A stretch of 64,000 nt of DNA from Drechslerella dactyloides (Eukaryota > Ascomycota > Orbiliomycetes > Orbiliales > Orbiliaceae): assembly GCA_020064725.1 (NCBI GenBank), contig JAGTWJ010000001.1, positions 4,898,001 to 4,962,000 on the forward strand, read 5' to 3'. Under the pieces are notes generated by a model. The model was not told where the DNA came from, ran no database searches, and was given only the letters and a program-made list of their open reading frames with translations. Each line of letters opens with the position of its first letter. Position 1 is the first letter of the stretch. Shown here piece after piece: positions 9,686-19,855 of this stretch. Position numbers and translations under genes: made by a program.

Positions 9686-11620
9686 CTACAACATGACCAT
9701 CCCGATCCCGCTGCCATGCTTGTCATCCAACCCCATCTTCTCCGTCATTCCGCCGCGAATCGGCGCCGTCCGATAGTTGTACAGATAATAATGCAGCTGT
9801 CCGTCGCCCGCACCGAACTTCTGGTCCGCCAAAAAGTGCACGTTGTCAAGCAGCGTGAGGGCGTTGAAGACGTCAAAGTTGAGGCTCTTGGCGATGATGA
9901 GCGCGTCGTGCATCAGCTCGTTCAGTCTTGCCTTGAGCACCTTCTTCGAGGCCTCGCCGTCCTTGTGGCTGCTGTCGAAGGCGGATTCCGTTGCGTAGTA
10001 GAAGAGGTAGGCGGCGCGGATCATGCCGTGCTTGGCGTTGTTAATGACGGAGGACTCGAGGCGGTAGAAGTTGAAAAAGTCGGTGATTTTCTTCGTTTTC
10101 GGGTCCTGCGCGTATTCGTCAGTACTCTGTTCAAAAGCATGGGAAGTGTGGGATTGGGGCGCTGACCTCGACGACGTAGGTCCAGATGACCCGCTCGTCA
10201 ACCTTGTCCTCCGGCAATTCCTTGTGCAAGAACCAGTGCTCCAGCTCCTCCTCGGAAAACACAGGCAGCATTTCAAATCGTGCGAGGTAACGATCCAGCA
10301 GATCCTTCACCTGCGCGATGTCCTTCTGCTCCATCAACCGCATACCCTCGGTCTTGGGCGCCGACGGCAGCGCGTACCGCGTGATCTGCTTCGCCTTGTT
10401 GCTGTTCGGCGGCATCGGCGAGAAACCAACCTCATGCAGCTTCAGCCAGTCCAGACTGCGATGGTAGTACCGGCAGCTGCTGATCGGTGTCGGCAGCACC
10501 GCGCCGCCGGTGTACAGCGCCTGCCAGATGCCCTCGACGTTGCAGCGGCGAGTCACCTCCTTGATGAGGACCGGGGCGAGACGCTTGCCGCGGAGCTTCT
10601 TGTGGATGCACAGGAAGTTGACTTCGGAGCAGTTGAGGACGGTGCCGCGGACTTTGAGCGTCAGCGGGATGGCGGAGATGAAGGCTACGAGCTTGCCCTT
10701 CTTCGCATCGCCCTTCGGCTTGACGCGGACGCCGATGTGCCAGTCTTTACGCCAGCCTGGCGACTTCAAGGCCCTGTAGCGGAGTTTAGTACGCAGTCTC
10801 GAGAGGCTATGGCGTGGTGAGGACGAACCATTTGAAGAAGTGGCTGGAGTATGCGAATCGGAACATAGCTTCGTCGTCCTCAACGTAGTGGCCGTTGAGG
10901 AGAGTGTAGACTTCGCCGAGCTATCGTGCATACGGTTAGTAGGAGTATCGACATCGGATACTAGGGGAATGGGACCGACCTCGTCTTCGTTGTCGAGATC
11001 GACGGTGCACCATTCAAACTCGTCGAGGAGGGGTGGTGGGGCCTTCGGGACTTTATCCGGATCGCCCTTTTTGATTTCTCCTTCCTCTTGCTTCGAGACA
11101 TCCTCGTCTACACCGCGTTAGACAATGTTAGAACGATCTCAGTAGTCATATCGAGGCGTTAAACCGAAGGCGTACCGAATCGAGGGACGGGCTGCGTCTG
11201 CCAGAACTTGTAGTTCGCCATGTCCTTCGCGTTCTTGCCGGTAGCCTAATAATCAATCCGCCCGTCGTCAGCACTAATCCCTACAGGAGTAATATCACCG
11301 CCCTCGCACGCGTCTCGCCCTCATCGTAGATGTCACGAAGGCAGATAGCTTACCATTCCAGCAAGCAGCTCGCTCAGTTTCATCGACTCGAGCATCTTCT
11401 GCACGGCCGCGGGATCCTTCCCCTGCGTCTCAGCCTTCAAGCTCGGATTCATCCTAATCAGCTGGTCCATCGTCTTCTTGTCGAGCTTGCCGACGGGCTG
11501 CGACATGTCCACGCCAGGTACGACCGACGACGTTGCCGTCGTAGCCGGTGCCTTGCCCTTATCGCCGGAACCCTCAGCGGGGCTGGCGTCCGTGTCTGCA
11601 ATCTTGGATTCCTCGGACAT
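9686..11620 (-). CDS. nmt1: Glycylpeptide N-tetradecanoyltransferase (N-myristoyltransferase)
   Basis: Six exons (11620-11354, 11245-11176, 11107-10980, 10920-10829, 10773-10167, 10105-9686) give 527 residues, consistent with fungal NMTs. The enzyme transfers myristate from myristoyl-CoA to N-terminal Gly of substrates such as Arf GTPases in the cytosol. Diagnostic segments include ELGEVYTLLNGHYVEDDE, the acyl-CoA-site block EVNFLCIHKKLRGKRLAPV, and KFGAGDGQLHYYLYNYR near the end. The protein ends in GMVML; in this family the terminal carboxylate acts in catalysis, so the C-terminus looks intact. The N-terminal 90 residues are a disordered Ser/Ala/Lys extension, as usual. Every junction preserves frame. 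Confidence 0.97.
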
Positions 11621-12580
11621 GATTGCGTGTCCTGGAGCGTGTATCCTGGTAGCGGAATGTAGTTGCGGGAGTGTAGGTGATGCAATCGGTTGGAGAAGTG
11701 ATAATGCTATAAGTTTGTGGTCGAGTGGTGGGTGGGCGAGGGAGGGAAAGAGGATCTGGAGCTTATATTATCGAGCTACTGGCGAGGTGTGGTATTTGTG
11801 GGGAACCATCGGCGTTGTGCAGTGCAAACGGACCACGATTTCACCTTCTCCAGCTGCGCTCCGTGCCACAGGACAAGCAACGAACGCCTTGAGTAACGAC
11901 AGCCGGCGGTTCAATCAGCAACTACAGGAGAAGCTGCGTGCATGCAGGTTCAATTGATTCGCTCGACTGGGGCTCGAGCTCGAGCCCGGCCCGCTGATAT
12001 GATCAAGAGGCCACATTGCAGAGTCCGTGATCGGTGATCGTGTTGGGCGGGTTTGCGGGCTTTACACCAGAGCATCTTCTTCGGTTCTAGTTCCCGGGAT
12101 CCTGGCCAGCTATCCCGGAAGCTGGAATTTCATTCGATGCTCTCTTCCCAGAATGTGGTCAATGCGCCACTCCAAGCTTTCGTTCTGTGGATATCAGTTG
12201 CAATTCATATGCGCACTCGCCTGAGTAGCTCGAAATAGTAGACTTTGCCGATAACCTCGTATCCGCACAAGTGGCTTGAGAGAAACCTTGATCCTACGCA
12301 TCTATTTGCAGCCTTTAGTACAAAGGTCGAGTTGGAGTACACAGATATAGTCTAAGCTATACGCCCATCGGCGAGTATTTATATACATACAGTTGATACA
12401 TATCGTCGAGATTGCGCGAAAGATGCGTCGTCGAAGGAGAGACGGAAACTCGAACTTTTATACGCCACTTCCCACCCATGCTAAACTCCAAACAGTACGA
12501 GACCATCATACATATCATGCTATATAATGTACCCCTCAACATAACCCAAGTCTAGCAAATCTTCACCGTAGTCTGCACGC
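11621..12580. other. Intergenic between NMT1 promoter and PNO1 3' end
   Basis: This contains the upstream region of NMT1 and the 3' flank of PNO1, both minus strand. Some short ORFs (12027-12238) lack any recognisable feature. No RNA gene or repeat is seen. Confidence 0.5.
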
Positions 12581-13536
12581 TTAAAATCTCTCCTTCTGTC
12601 GAGCTGCCACCGTCCTCAGAGACCCATACACCTTGCCCTAAACCACAACTACATTAGCAACCAAGGTACCGAGATGGAAGCTCGCTGAAAAGGACTTACC
12701 GGCGGTGCACCGAGAATCAAGCTGACGACCGCCTCTCTCGCCATCCTGATATTCTGGAACGCGCCCAGAATATGGATCTTGCTATCCGCCAGCACGATCC
12801 GCGTTTTCGTCGCATTTTCGATCGCAAACTTGGTCTTCCCGTCCTTGCCCGCTATCCGGCCGATCGCTCGCGACAGATGCTCTCCCTGCAGCGTCTTGAC
12901 GTCTTTGATTTCAAAGGTCTCGGTGTACAGCTCGTCGAGACGAAGCAGCGCGATCGCGTCGTCGATGTCGAAGCCCAGTGTGAACACCTTGACAAAGTCG
13001 GCGGCCTTCTGTAGAGCGCCTGGATCTTCGGTCTTTTTCGAAGTGCGCATCTCCACGCTTCGTGTTTTCAGGTTCATCCGGACATCGATCTTGAGGTGCT
13101 CGACGAGCGGTTGGTAGATTTTCGGCCAGGCGGCTTTCAGCGGGGAGAAGCGGTGCGGGGGAACGGTGACCTTGCGAGTCTCGGCTTTGTGAATGAGGGC
13201 CTAGCAAGAAATGCCGTGTTAGATACGCTCTGGTGCCGGGTAGCTAGGTGGTAGTGGGGGATCTAGCCGTACGTTTTGTCTGGCAGGCTGGAAGACAGGT
13301 CGGCCTTCCTCGTCTATCCGCATTTCTGTGTCCTCGTGTACGGGATTTTCGGCGCTTTCGACGGCCGTCGAGAGTGTCTGAGAGTCAAGGACGATATCTT
13401 CCGCGCCATCTAAGATCGGAGTCAGCGGCTTGGTCTTGCGGAGGGGAGCGGTGAAGTTCGAGAAGTTACCTTCCGCCCACTGGGGTTCAGGTGCCGGTTC
13501 CTCGACCGGTTTTATCAGTGCTGTCGGAGCTGGCAT
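12581..13536 (-). CDS. pno1: Pre-rRNA processing / 40S assembly factor Pno1 (Dim2, KH domain)
   Basis: Three exons (13536-13273, 13200-12700, 12637-12581) give 273 residues. Pno1/Dim2 is a nucleolar-cytoplasmic KH protein that binds the 3' end of 18S pre-rRNA and partners the endonuclease Nob1. The start is placed at MPAPTALIKP, matching the usual fungal N-terminus. The variable acidic N-terminal third precedes the conserved core. The GxxG-type loop GRIAGKDGKTKFAIE lies around residue 200, and the C-terminal tail KVYGSLRTVAARQKERF is the strongly conserved family end, encoded by the last 57-nt exon. The gene is head-to-head with RMI1. Confidence 0.96.
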
Positions 13537-13861
13537 GATTTCGAGCTTGGTTGAGCTTGTAGCCGCCGGAAATACAGCTGGGGTAACGGTTGTGAGAGCG
13601 GGTAGTCGTGAGGGTAGCTTTGTGGATCCGACGATATCGATAGTGTCAAGGTTTCCAAGCTGGTGGACTGTCGGCTCGTTTAAAAAAAAAAAAGTACCTT
13701 GAATGTTCTCTGTCACACACCCGCACAACACCAACCAACCGCGCCAACCTTTGTCGACAGCACGCCACCAAAACTGACGTACAACGGCCGCGATGCAGGA
13801 CACAACGGCTGTCAAATTCCATCTTCCAAAGCCTTGATGAAGTCGCCATCCATCTGTCGCC
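13537..13861. promoter_or_regulatory. 325-bp shared divergent promoter of PNO1 and RMI1
   Basis: The two ATG codons point away from each other 325 bp apart with no gene between, so transcription of both must start here. A 12-base A run (about 13682-13693) forms a dA:dT tract of the kind that keeps fungal promoters nucleosome-free. Confidence 0.6.
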
Positions 13862-14551
13862 ATGGCTGCCTCTCTTGCTGTCCAAATTTCTTCGCACATA
13901 CTCTCCACCAAGGGCATTCTCCCGTCGCAGAGCTGGCTCGCCTCCTTCCTATCGACTCAGAAGCCCAACTTGCCCTTCCAGTCGCTCAGCCAAACCGCCC
14001 TCTTCCGCCTGCTCGCATCCGAAATCACCACCTCCGTACAGCCTACGACCGAGAATACATTCCCGTCCTCAATTGCCGACGTCAAGGCACTATCCACGGT
14101 TCTCAAAGGTCCGATACCCGCACAGATCGTTGACATCGAGGATATCGGCCACAGCAAGCTCTCGCAGCTCGATGCCCTCGAAGCTGCTGAGCGGGGCGAA
14201 AAGACGAAAGGGAAGGAGGTGATACGCGTCGTTCCTGGCGAGGCGGACGATACAGATCCTGATAATCTGGGCCTGACCGGTGTTGGTGGACCGCACAAAC
14301 TCACATTAGAAGACGCGAACGGCTCGAGGGTCTACGCGTTCGAGTTCAAACCGATCAGTGGGGTCAGCATTGGGACGAACATTGGGGCCAAGGTGGTCCT
14401 GAAGGACATAAGAGCTGCTAGAGGTGTGCTGATGCTGGAACCGGCGAACACCACACTGGTCGGCGGCAAGGTGGAAGAGCTGCACAAGAAGTGGAGAGAG
14501 GAGAGAAAAGGTCGACTTAAGGCTGACATCGAAGCCGCGAAGGAAGAGTAA
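13862..14551 (+). CDS. rmi1: RecQ-mediated genome instability protein Rmi1
   Basis: An uninterrupted 229-residue frame starting at ATG 13862, close to the length of yeast Rmi1. Rmi1 is the OB-fold partner of Top3 and a RecQ helicase (Sgs1/BLM type) in the complex that dissolves double Holliday junctions. The N-terminal helical part (MAASLAVQISSHILSTKG, then LPSQSWLASFL) and the OB-fold region with LEDANGSRVYAFEFKPISGV, followed by GAKVVLKDIRAARGVLML, match the family. A charged C-terminal helix rich in Glu, Lys and Arg ends the protein. Its 3' end lies only 100 bp from that of the convergent hydrolase gene. Confidence 0.93.
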   Translation: MAASLAVQISSHILSTKGILPSQSWLASFLSTQKPNLPFQSLSQTALFRLLASEITTSVQPTTENTFPSSIADVKALSTVLKGPIPAQIVDIEDIGHSKLSQLDALEAAERGEKTKGKEVIRVVPGEADDTDPDNLGLTGVGGPHKLTLEDANGSRVYAFEFKPISGVSIGTNIGAKVVLKDIRAARGVLMLEPANTTLVGGKVEELHKKWREERKGRLKADIEAAKEE

Positions 14552-14651
14552 GAGTGAGAATTCAAGATATAGTGAATCGGCACGCTGTATTATCTATCTA
14601 TAGAAGCGGCATCGACACTATGGCCATATTCGAAACGGGCAAATGAAACCA

Positions 14652-16086
14652 TCACAATCCGAGCATATCTCGAATCAGGAGCCTCGCTGCCGACGACGTT
14701 ATGACCCGGTCGTGGCTACCCCATGTCACCATTCGGTGCTCAATCCTCCATCCACCCACAGGCACACCCTCAACCCACGTGTCAACCCATCCCTCGTCGC
14801 CCAGCTCCGTCCGCTGCTTCCTCTTCTCGATCTCCTCAAATTTCAGCGGACTATCAATCTCGCCTTTCGTAGCGGTCCCCTCGGTACTCTTCGCCATAAT
14901 GGCATTCGCAGCAGTATGAAACAGCAGTCGCGCATGCGTCCAAGTGATTTCATAGTCGTTATGGGCGTGAAGCATCGTCAACTTCAAATGAGGCGAATGC
15001 TCAATCAGACTCTTCAGTCGCTCCTCGCCATCCCACGGCTCGCGGACGAACTTTGTCAGCCACTTCTGGAGAACGGGGTAGGGGTTGAGCGGCTTGAGGA
15101 TGGGCACCACGCCAGCGAGAGAGTACGTTAGTATCAACGTTTTGAGCTTCGAGAAAGACGCGCAGAGAATCACGCCGGCGAATTCAATGCTTTGCTCGCG
15201 CGCGAGCTGCTCCGTGGCGCCGAGAGCTACAGCAGTACCGAGGGAATGACCGACGATAACGATGCGAGACGGGTCGACGCCAGCGGTGTGGATCGCGAAG
15301 TTCAGAGCAGTGACGGCGTCAGTGATCAAGCCGGTCTCGGACGGGTCGCCGGAACTACGGCCAAAGCCGCGATAGTCGAACGTCAGGATGTGTATTTTGG
15401 AAGGGTCGACACCAGACCAGACGCGGTAGGCCTCCGGGCGGTATCCTTGAGCGACGTTTCCTGCATTCTACAAGGCATCAGGTGTATTAGCGAGACCGAT
15501 ATCCATGCATAGCTTGTCGATATATACACCACATACCCCGTGAACTGCATCAAACGCACGAATTAGTACTCAGATTCTAGAAACTCATCATAGAGTTACG
15601 GTAGCGACGGAATTTGACCTACAGAATACCAGTAATCTCGCCTCCTTGTCTTCCTTGAGCAATCTAAACCCGAGCGTCTGCGTGATGTCTTCGACCAGCC
15701 CGACATCTCTTCGCAACAGCTCATCTCTATGCTGCGCGTACAATGCCTGCGGGAGAACATGCCAGGCGAAGAGCTGCTCGTTGTCCGGGGTGGTCAGATA
15801 GAACGGCGTGATTTCATTTCCAGCGAAGCCGAACTGCTCGGGCCGCGAGATGTCCGACCATATCGGTAGCTTGATATTGTGCAAGTAGACCAGGCTGTGG
15901 AACAAACGTACTTGGTTAGCATTATGTGAGTACTCAAGTTCGATATGGAAGCTTGCAGACCGAGCTTATAGCTTACTTTTTTTGGACAACGGGGTGTATA
16001 AGAAGAGCTATGAGGACGACATAGACGCCACCGACGGCTACGAGGCTCCAATAGGCCTTTTTCAGGGTCGGATTAAAGCCCGCCAT
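14652..16086 (-). CDS. Alpha/beta hydrolase, ABHD12-like, membrane-anchored
   Basis: Four exons (16086-15977, 15894-15623, 15544-15537, 15467-14652) give 401 residues. The first exon encodes a single membrane segment (about residues 13-32). Exon 2 carries the family region LVYLHNIKLPIWSDI and PEQFGFAGNEITPF. An 8-nt exon supplies the HG of the oxyanion motif HGNAGN. The nucleophile elbow is GHSLG; the Asp of AHNDYE and the His of WGSHDRV complete a probable Ser-Asp-His triad. ABHD12 relatives are lysophospholipid or monoacylglycerol lipases at ER-type membranes; the substrate here is unknown. The acidic block just before the terminal His segment is a typical fungal insertion. Confidence 0.92.
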
Positions 16087-17023
16087 CTTGAAACTCGTAA
16101 CAGCAGGTGTAGAGCTAGAGATCAGGCCTGGGTGTCTGCAGCCTGCATGCGATTCGGTACTCAAAGCAGTGGCCGAGTTAGGCCGACTTGTTACTTATCA
16201 GGTGTATAGTGATAATATATACTATATGCCGTGCCCCCGTCGATGGACGTCATATAATGATCAAAGCTTAGTTAGGGGCCTACACATCCAGTCTCATCCC
16301 TCGCGATTTTGCTAGGCGTGCTTACCCTTCTGCGTGATAAGAAGAAAATTGTCACCAGGAAAGGCAGGCAGCAACCGAGCCTGCTTGATATGCCTGCTTC
16401 CGGCGTTTGCGGCGCGAATACGAGACTGGGAATGGCCGTGTGGTATATTCGACACACAACGCACTTCACTCGGCCTCGATTTGCGAGCGCGAGCTGGATC
16501 TTTCGATTTGCGCGCTGTGGTGGAATATCAGAACGGAATAGCATTGAATACGAATATAATCTAAGGCAGCATTCGAATCCCCCTCAGATGGCTTCAAAAC
16601 GGCGTACAAGGTACCAGGTACTACATGAGGCAGATGCTTGAATGTCGCCGCGAATATTAAAAATGTCCTACAGCTATATCTCCATCGTCACATCTCATCA
16701 TATACGCATACGCAACATCCCCACTCACTTCGTTATCAAACCCGGCAAAGATATGGACTAGGTGTGCGCACTACCGAGGGGTAGCCGAGTTCAAAGAATT
16801 CGATAAAGGTACGAAACCAGTCAACTCCATCGTAAGCGCGAAGATGGGTAGCCCGACGGGTCTCTTGCTGCGGATAGAAGAACAACCACTTACTCAATTC
16901 TCACAATAGACGGCGGACGTGCGGTCTAAAGAGACGGAGAGCACTCCAAAATCGCAACCAGAGTTGAGACAGCCCCAAGAGACGAAGAACTAGCTCGATC
17001 GCAGGGTAAATTACCTCGAAATC
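16087..17023. other. Divergent intergenic region; no gene seen
   Basis: Upstream sequence of the hydrolase (-) and the orphan repeat protein (+). Short ORFs overlap on both strands at 16272-16641 without a recognisable domain. Confidence 0.45.
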
Positions 17024-18798
17024 ATGAATACCCCTGAAGACGCAACCCCGGAAGAGGTCGAGAAGTCGCCCGCAGAGCCCGATGTTCAATCGACTAAGTC
17101 TCAGCCACCATTGACTCCGGCTCCCGATGCAGTTCCATCTGCATTCCCTTCCCGGGCGCATCCTATCTTTACGGGGTTACTATACAATGCTATCGCCTAT
17201 GTACCCACTCAGTATCCTGGTTTTGTGCCTCCGGGTAGTCTCGCGCCTCCGGGGTGGTCTCGGCCTCCGGGCCTGTTCACGCCTACGCAGTCAATGGACG
17301 GTATGCAATATATGGCCGGGCAAGTCCCCATTGGGTATCATAGTCCTGCCACCCTCGCAGCCTCAATCCCAATACAGCAGACGTATGTCTCAACATCCAC
17401 CGTTAGCCACACCATTACCGGGTTTCATAATTCCGTGCCTGCTACACCGTCCACCTGTGTACCGTCGATGCAAGACTCGCAAGCCAGCGTTAGCAACAAC
17501 TCTACTGGATCCCTTCATTCAGCGTGCTCTCGTGGACCAGTCCCTCCCCCTTACAATTCGCCACCTTTAACGCCGCCCATACTGCCGGTACATTATTCGC
17601 AAGCCATATATGGCCACACCTCTACCAGATTCAATGGTCCAGCGCCTTCGATACCACACGTCCCTGTGCTGTCGATACAAGATTGGCAAGCCATATTTGG
17701 TCACCCCTCTACCAGATCTCAGGTTTCAGCACTTTCAAACCCGCCCGTTTCTATACCACCGATACATGGCTCGCAAGCCGTGCCTGATCAAGTTGCCGAA
17801 GATTCCGATTTTGAAATTTCCATGGACCTATTAGAAGCATCAACCTACGCCCGACCCAAAGACCAACCGGCTGGTATGACTGACCGCGAGATACAGCGCT
17901 GTGCATGCTACAAGTTTGATTCAAGCCATCGCCCGCGCGTGACGGCGACTAAATATCTGCTATATGACACCCACCATACATGGAAATCTAGCTATTTGGT
18001 AAATATGTGGCAGCCAGAGTCTGTGGACTCGTACCACGAATTGTACTGGGAGCTCGATGATATTGAGCTCGGTTGGCTAGGTAAGGAGGCTCGGAGCATA
18101 TAGAACCATATTCTCCTGCCCCTCGATCCCCGCCCTGGGGTCGTAACGCCGCGGCCTTGCGTCCCTTGTATGTTTATGTGCTTTGATAAGATATATATAT
18201 TCCGGCCTGAGTTGGCTGACGATGAATCTCACGAACAGATCCCATGCTTAGAAATCTTTTGAATCGCGTTGAGAGGTTTTACAAGTATGACACAATCGAC
18301 GGCGCTATCTTTGGCTCCAACGTTGTAGTTGCTTGCATTCTCCGCCGTGCTGTACAACTTATCGAAATTCGCCTGAGGGAGGAACAGCGCCTCGATCAAA
18401 TACTCGATACCATTGAGACCCTTCGTCCAACGGAGGATCCCTCGGATGATGATAAAGACTTCTTGGCTAGATCTTCGAAACCTTATCTAAAGCGCCGGGC
18501 TCTTATTCTAGGCGGACCGGGACACTACGATCCAGACGATCCGGAAGTTCAATTTCTAGAGCGATTTGGTCTCCAGTTAGCGCCTCAATCAAAGCCTCCT
18601 CCGACTGGCGCACCTAGGGCTGTGGCAGAGGGGATATCACTGGGTCCTTTCGAGCCCGACTCGTCCCTACAAGATCCTAATATTGGTGCTTTCGGTATTC
18701 TCGAAGACCCGGAATATATGGAGTTTGCCACGAACATGACCGGACTGCTCAACTACGAGCCTCAGGCCCTAACCTTCGATACAAAGTGGCAGAACTAG
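17024..18798 (+). CDS. Orphan proline-rich repeat protein, two exons
   Basis: Two long frames join through one intron: exon 17024-18080, donor GTAAGG, branch point GCTGAC at about 18215, acceptor CAG ending 18238, exon 18239-18798. The result is 538 residues in frame. I do not recognise the family. The first half is Pro/Ser/Thr-rich and probably disordered. It carries two adjacent 29-residue units (each with QAI[YF]GH and STR, encoded around 17581-17755) and a degenerate third. The second half looks globular: a Cys-containing block ending in the aromatic motif HELYWELDD, then an amphipathic Arg/Glu helix and DPDDPEVQFLERFG. No signal peptide or membrane segment is seen. It may be lineage-specific. 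Confidence 0.6.
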
Positions 18799-18810
18799 TT
18801 ATTCAATACG

Positions 18811-19293
18811 ATGCCAAACACTCTCACGGTGAAGCCTGACATCTGCAGACAGAAGAAAAGGCCGCTGGAGCCGGCCGCTAGTTCATTATTGTACCCGGAC
18901 CGCCTTGGGGAAGCCATCGTCTGGCAAGAGGATCACCAACCTACGGATGAAAACATCGACGTATGTTCGAGCACTTTCGCATGCCACCGCAAGATGCGCT
19001 GGAAGTACTATCAGCTGAAGGGTTCATACAAAGTGTTTGGCATCGCGGTCATGGGAGCACTGGCTACGATTAATGTTTTCGGCCCCCTGCCCGCGGACAC
19101 AACCGAACCGTCTAATTTTGAGATGAAGGGGTCGCAGACGTACGATCTACTGGACGAGGGGCACCGAAAGGAGTTTCTCTGGCTTGTTGTAAATGCGTAC
19201 TCGGATGCATTGACCGGCAGAGCTGCGTGTAAGCCGCCAAGCATGCAGGTGATGCTCGCAAAACGCAAGCGTCGCCGGCGCCCCTGGAACTAA
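18811..19293 (+). CDS. Small hypothetical ORF immediately downstream of the orphan repeat gene
   Basis: A 160-residue frame starts 12 nt after the preceding stop. It includes the stretch MRWKYYQLKGSYKVFG, a mildly hydrophobic GIAVMGALATINVF segment, an acidic block near DLLDEGHRKEFLW and a basic tail KRKRRRRPWN resembling a nuclear localisation signal. No family is recognised. It could be a separate gene, a further exon of the upstream gene through an intron I cannot place, or a remnant. Confidence 0.4.
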   Translation: MPNTLTVKPDICRQKKRPLEPAASSLLYPDRLGEAIVWQEDHQPTDENIDVCSSTFACHRKMRWKYYQLKGSYKVFGIAVMGALATINVFGPLPADTTEPSNFEMKGSQTYDLLDEGHRKEFLWLVVNAYSDALTGRAACKPPSMQVMLAKRKRRRRPWN

Positions 19294-19855
19294 AGGGCTT
19301 TTTTTTTGCCCTTCTGGGGAGAGACCGGTGGGATTTAGATTGCGTGATGCTTAAGACCACGTTAGGAATAGTAATACTATTACATATGCATGTAGGCTAT
19401 AACGGACGAGGAGACTCGAGACTGGACTGCATTGCAAGGATGAAGCTTAGCTAGATGAGCACTACTCCCACTGCAAGCTGCTCTGCAAAGACATTTTCTT
19501 GTCCAGACGCTTGTTAATTAATTGTCCCGCGTGCCAAAAGCCTTGTCGACTTCCTTAGTAGAATACATTGGTTTTTGAGCTCTTAGCGTAAATAACTTGA
19601 ATCTTGAATAAAGTATGCTGTCTAGTATATCAAATGAAACATCCACGCATATGCAGTGGACGGGGTAATGGACAGAGGCCCATAATTGGCACCCATGCAT
19701 GGGGAGTTAAGGTAGAACCAAGAATCTCTAGATTGACTCCTCTATATATAGACACGCGTTGCCCCAATCCAACAAAACGCTAGTATATGACAAAAGAAAG
19801 AATTTATAAAATGGTGGGAGACACTTGACAAGAGTTGGTTGTAGCCCTCGGTACG
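19294..19855. other. Convergent intergenic region; no gene seen
   Basis: 3' flanks of the + ORF and of ILV1 (-). A T run of 9-10 bases occurs near 19300. Confidence 0.45.
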
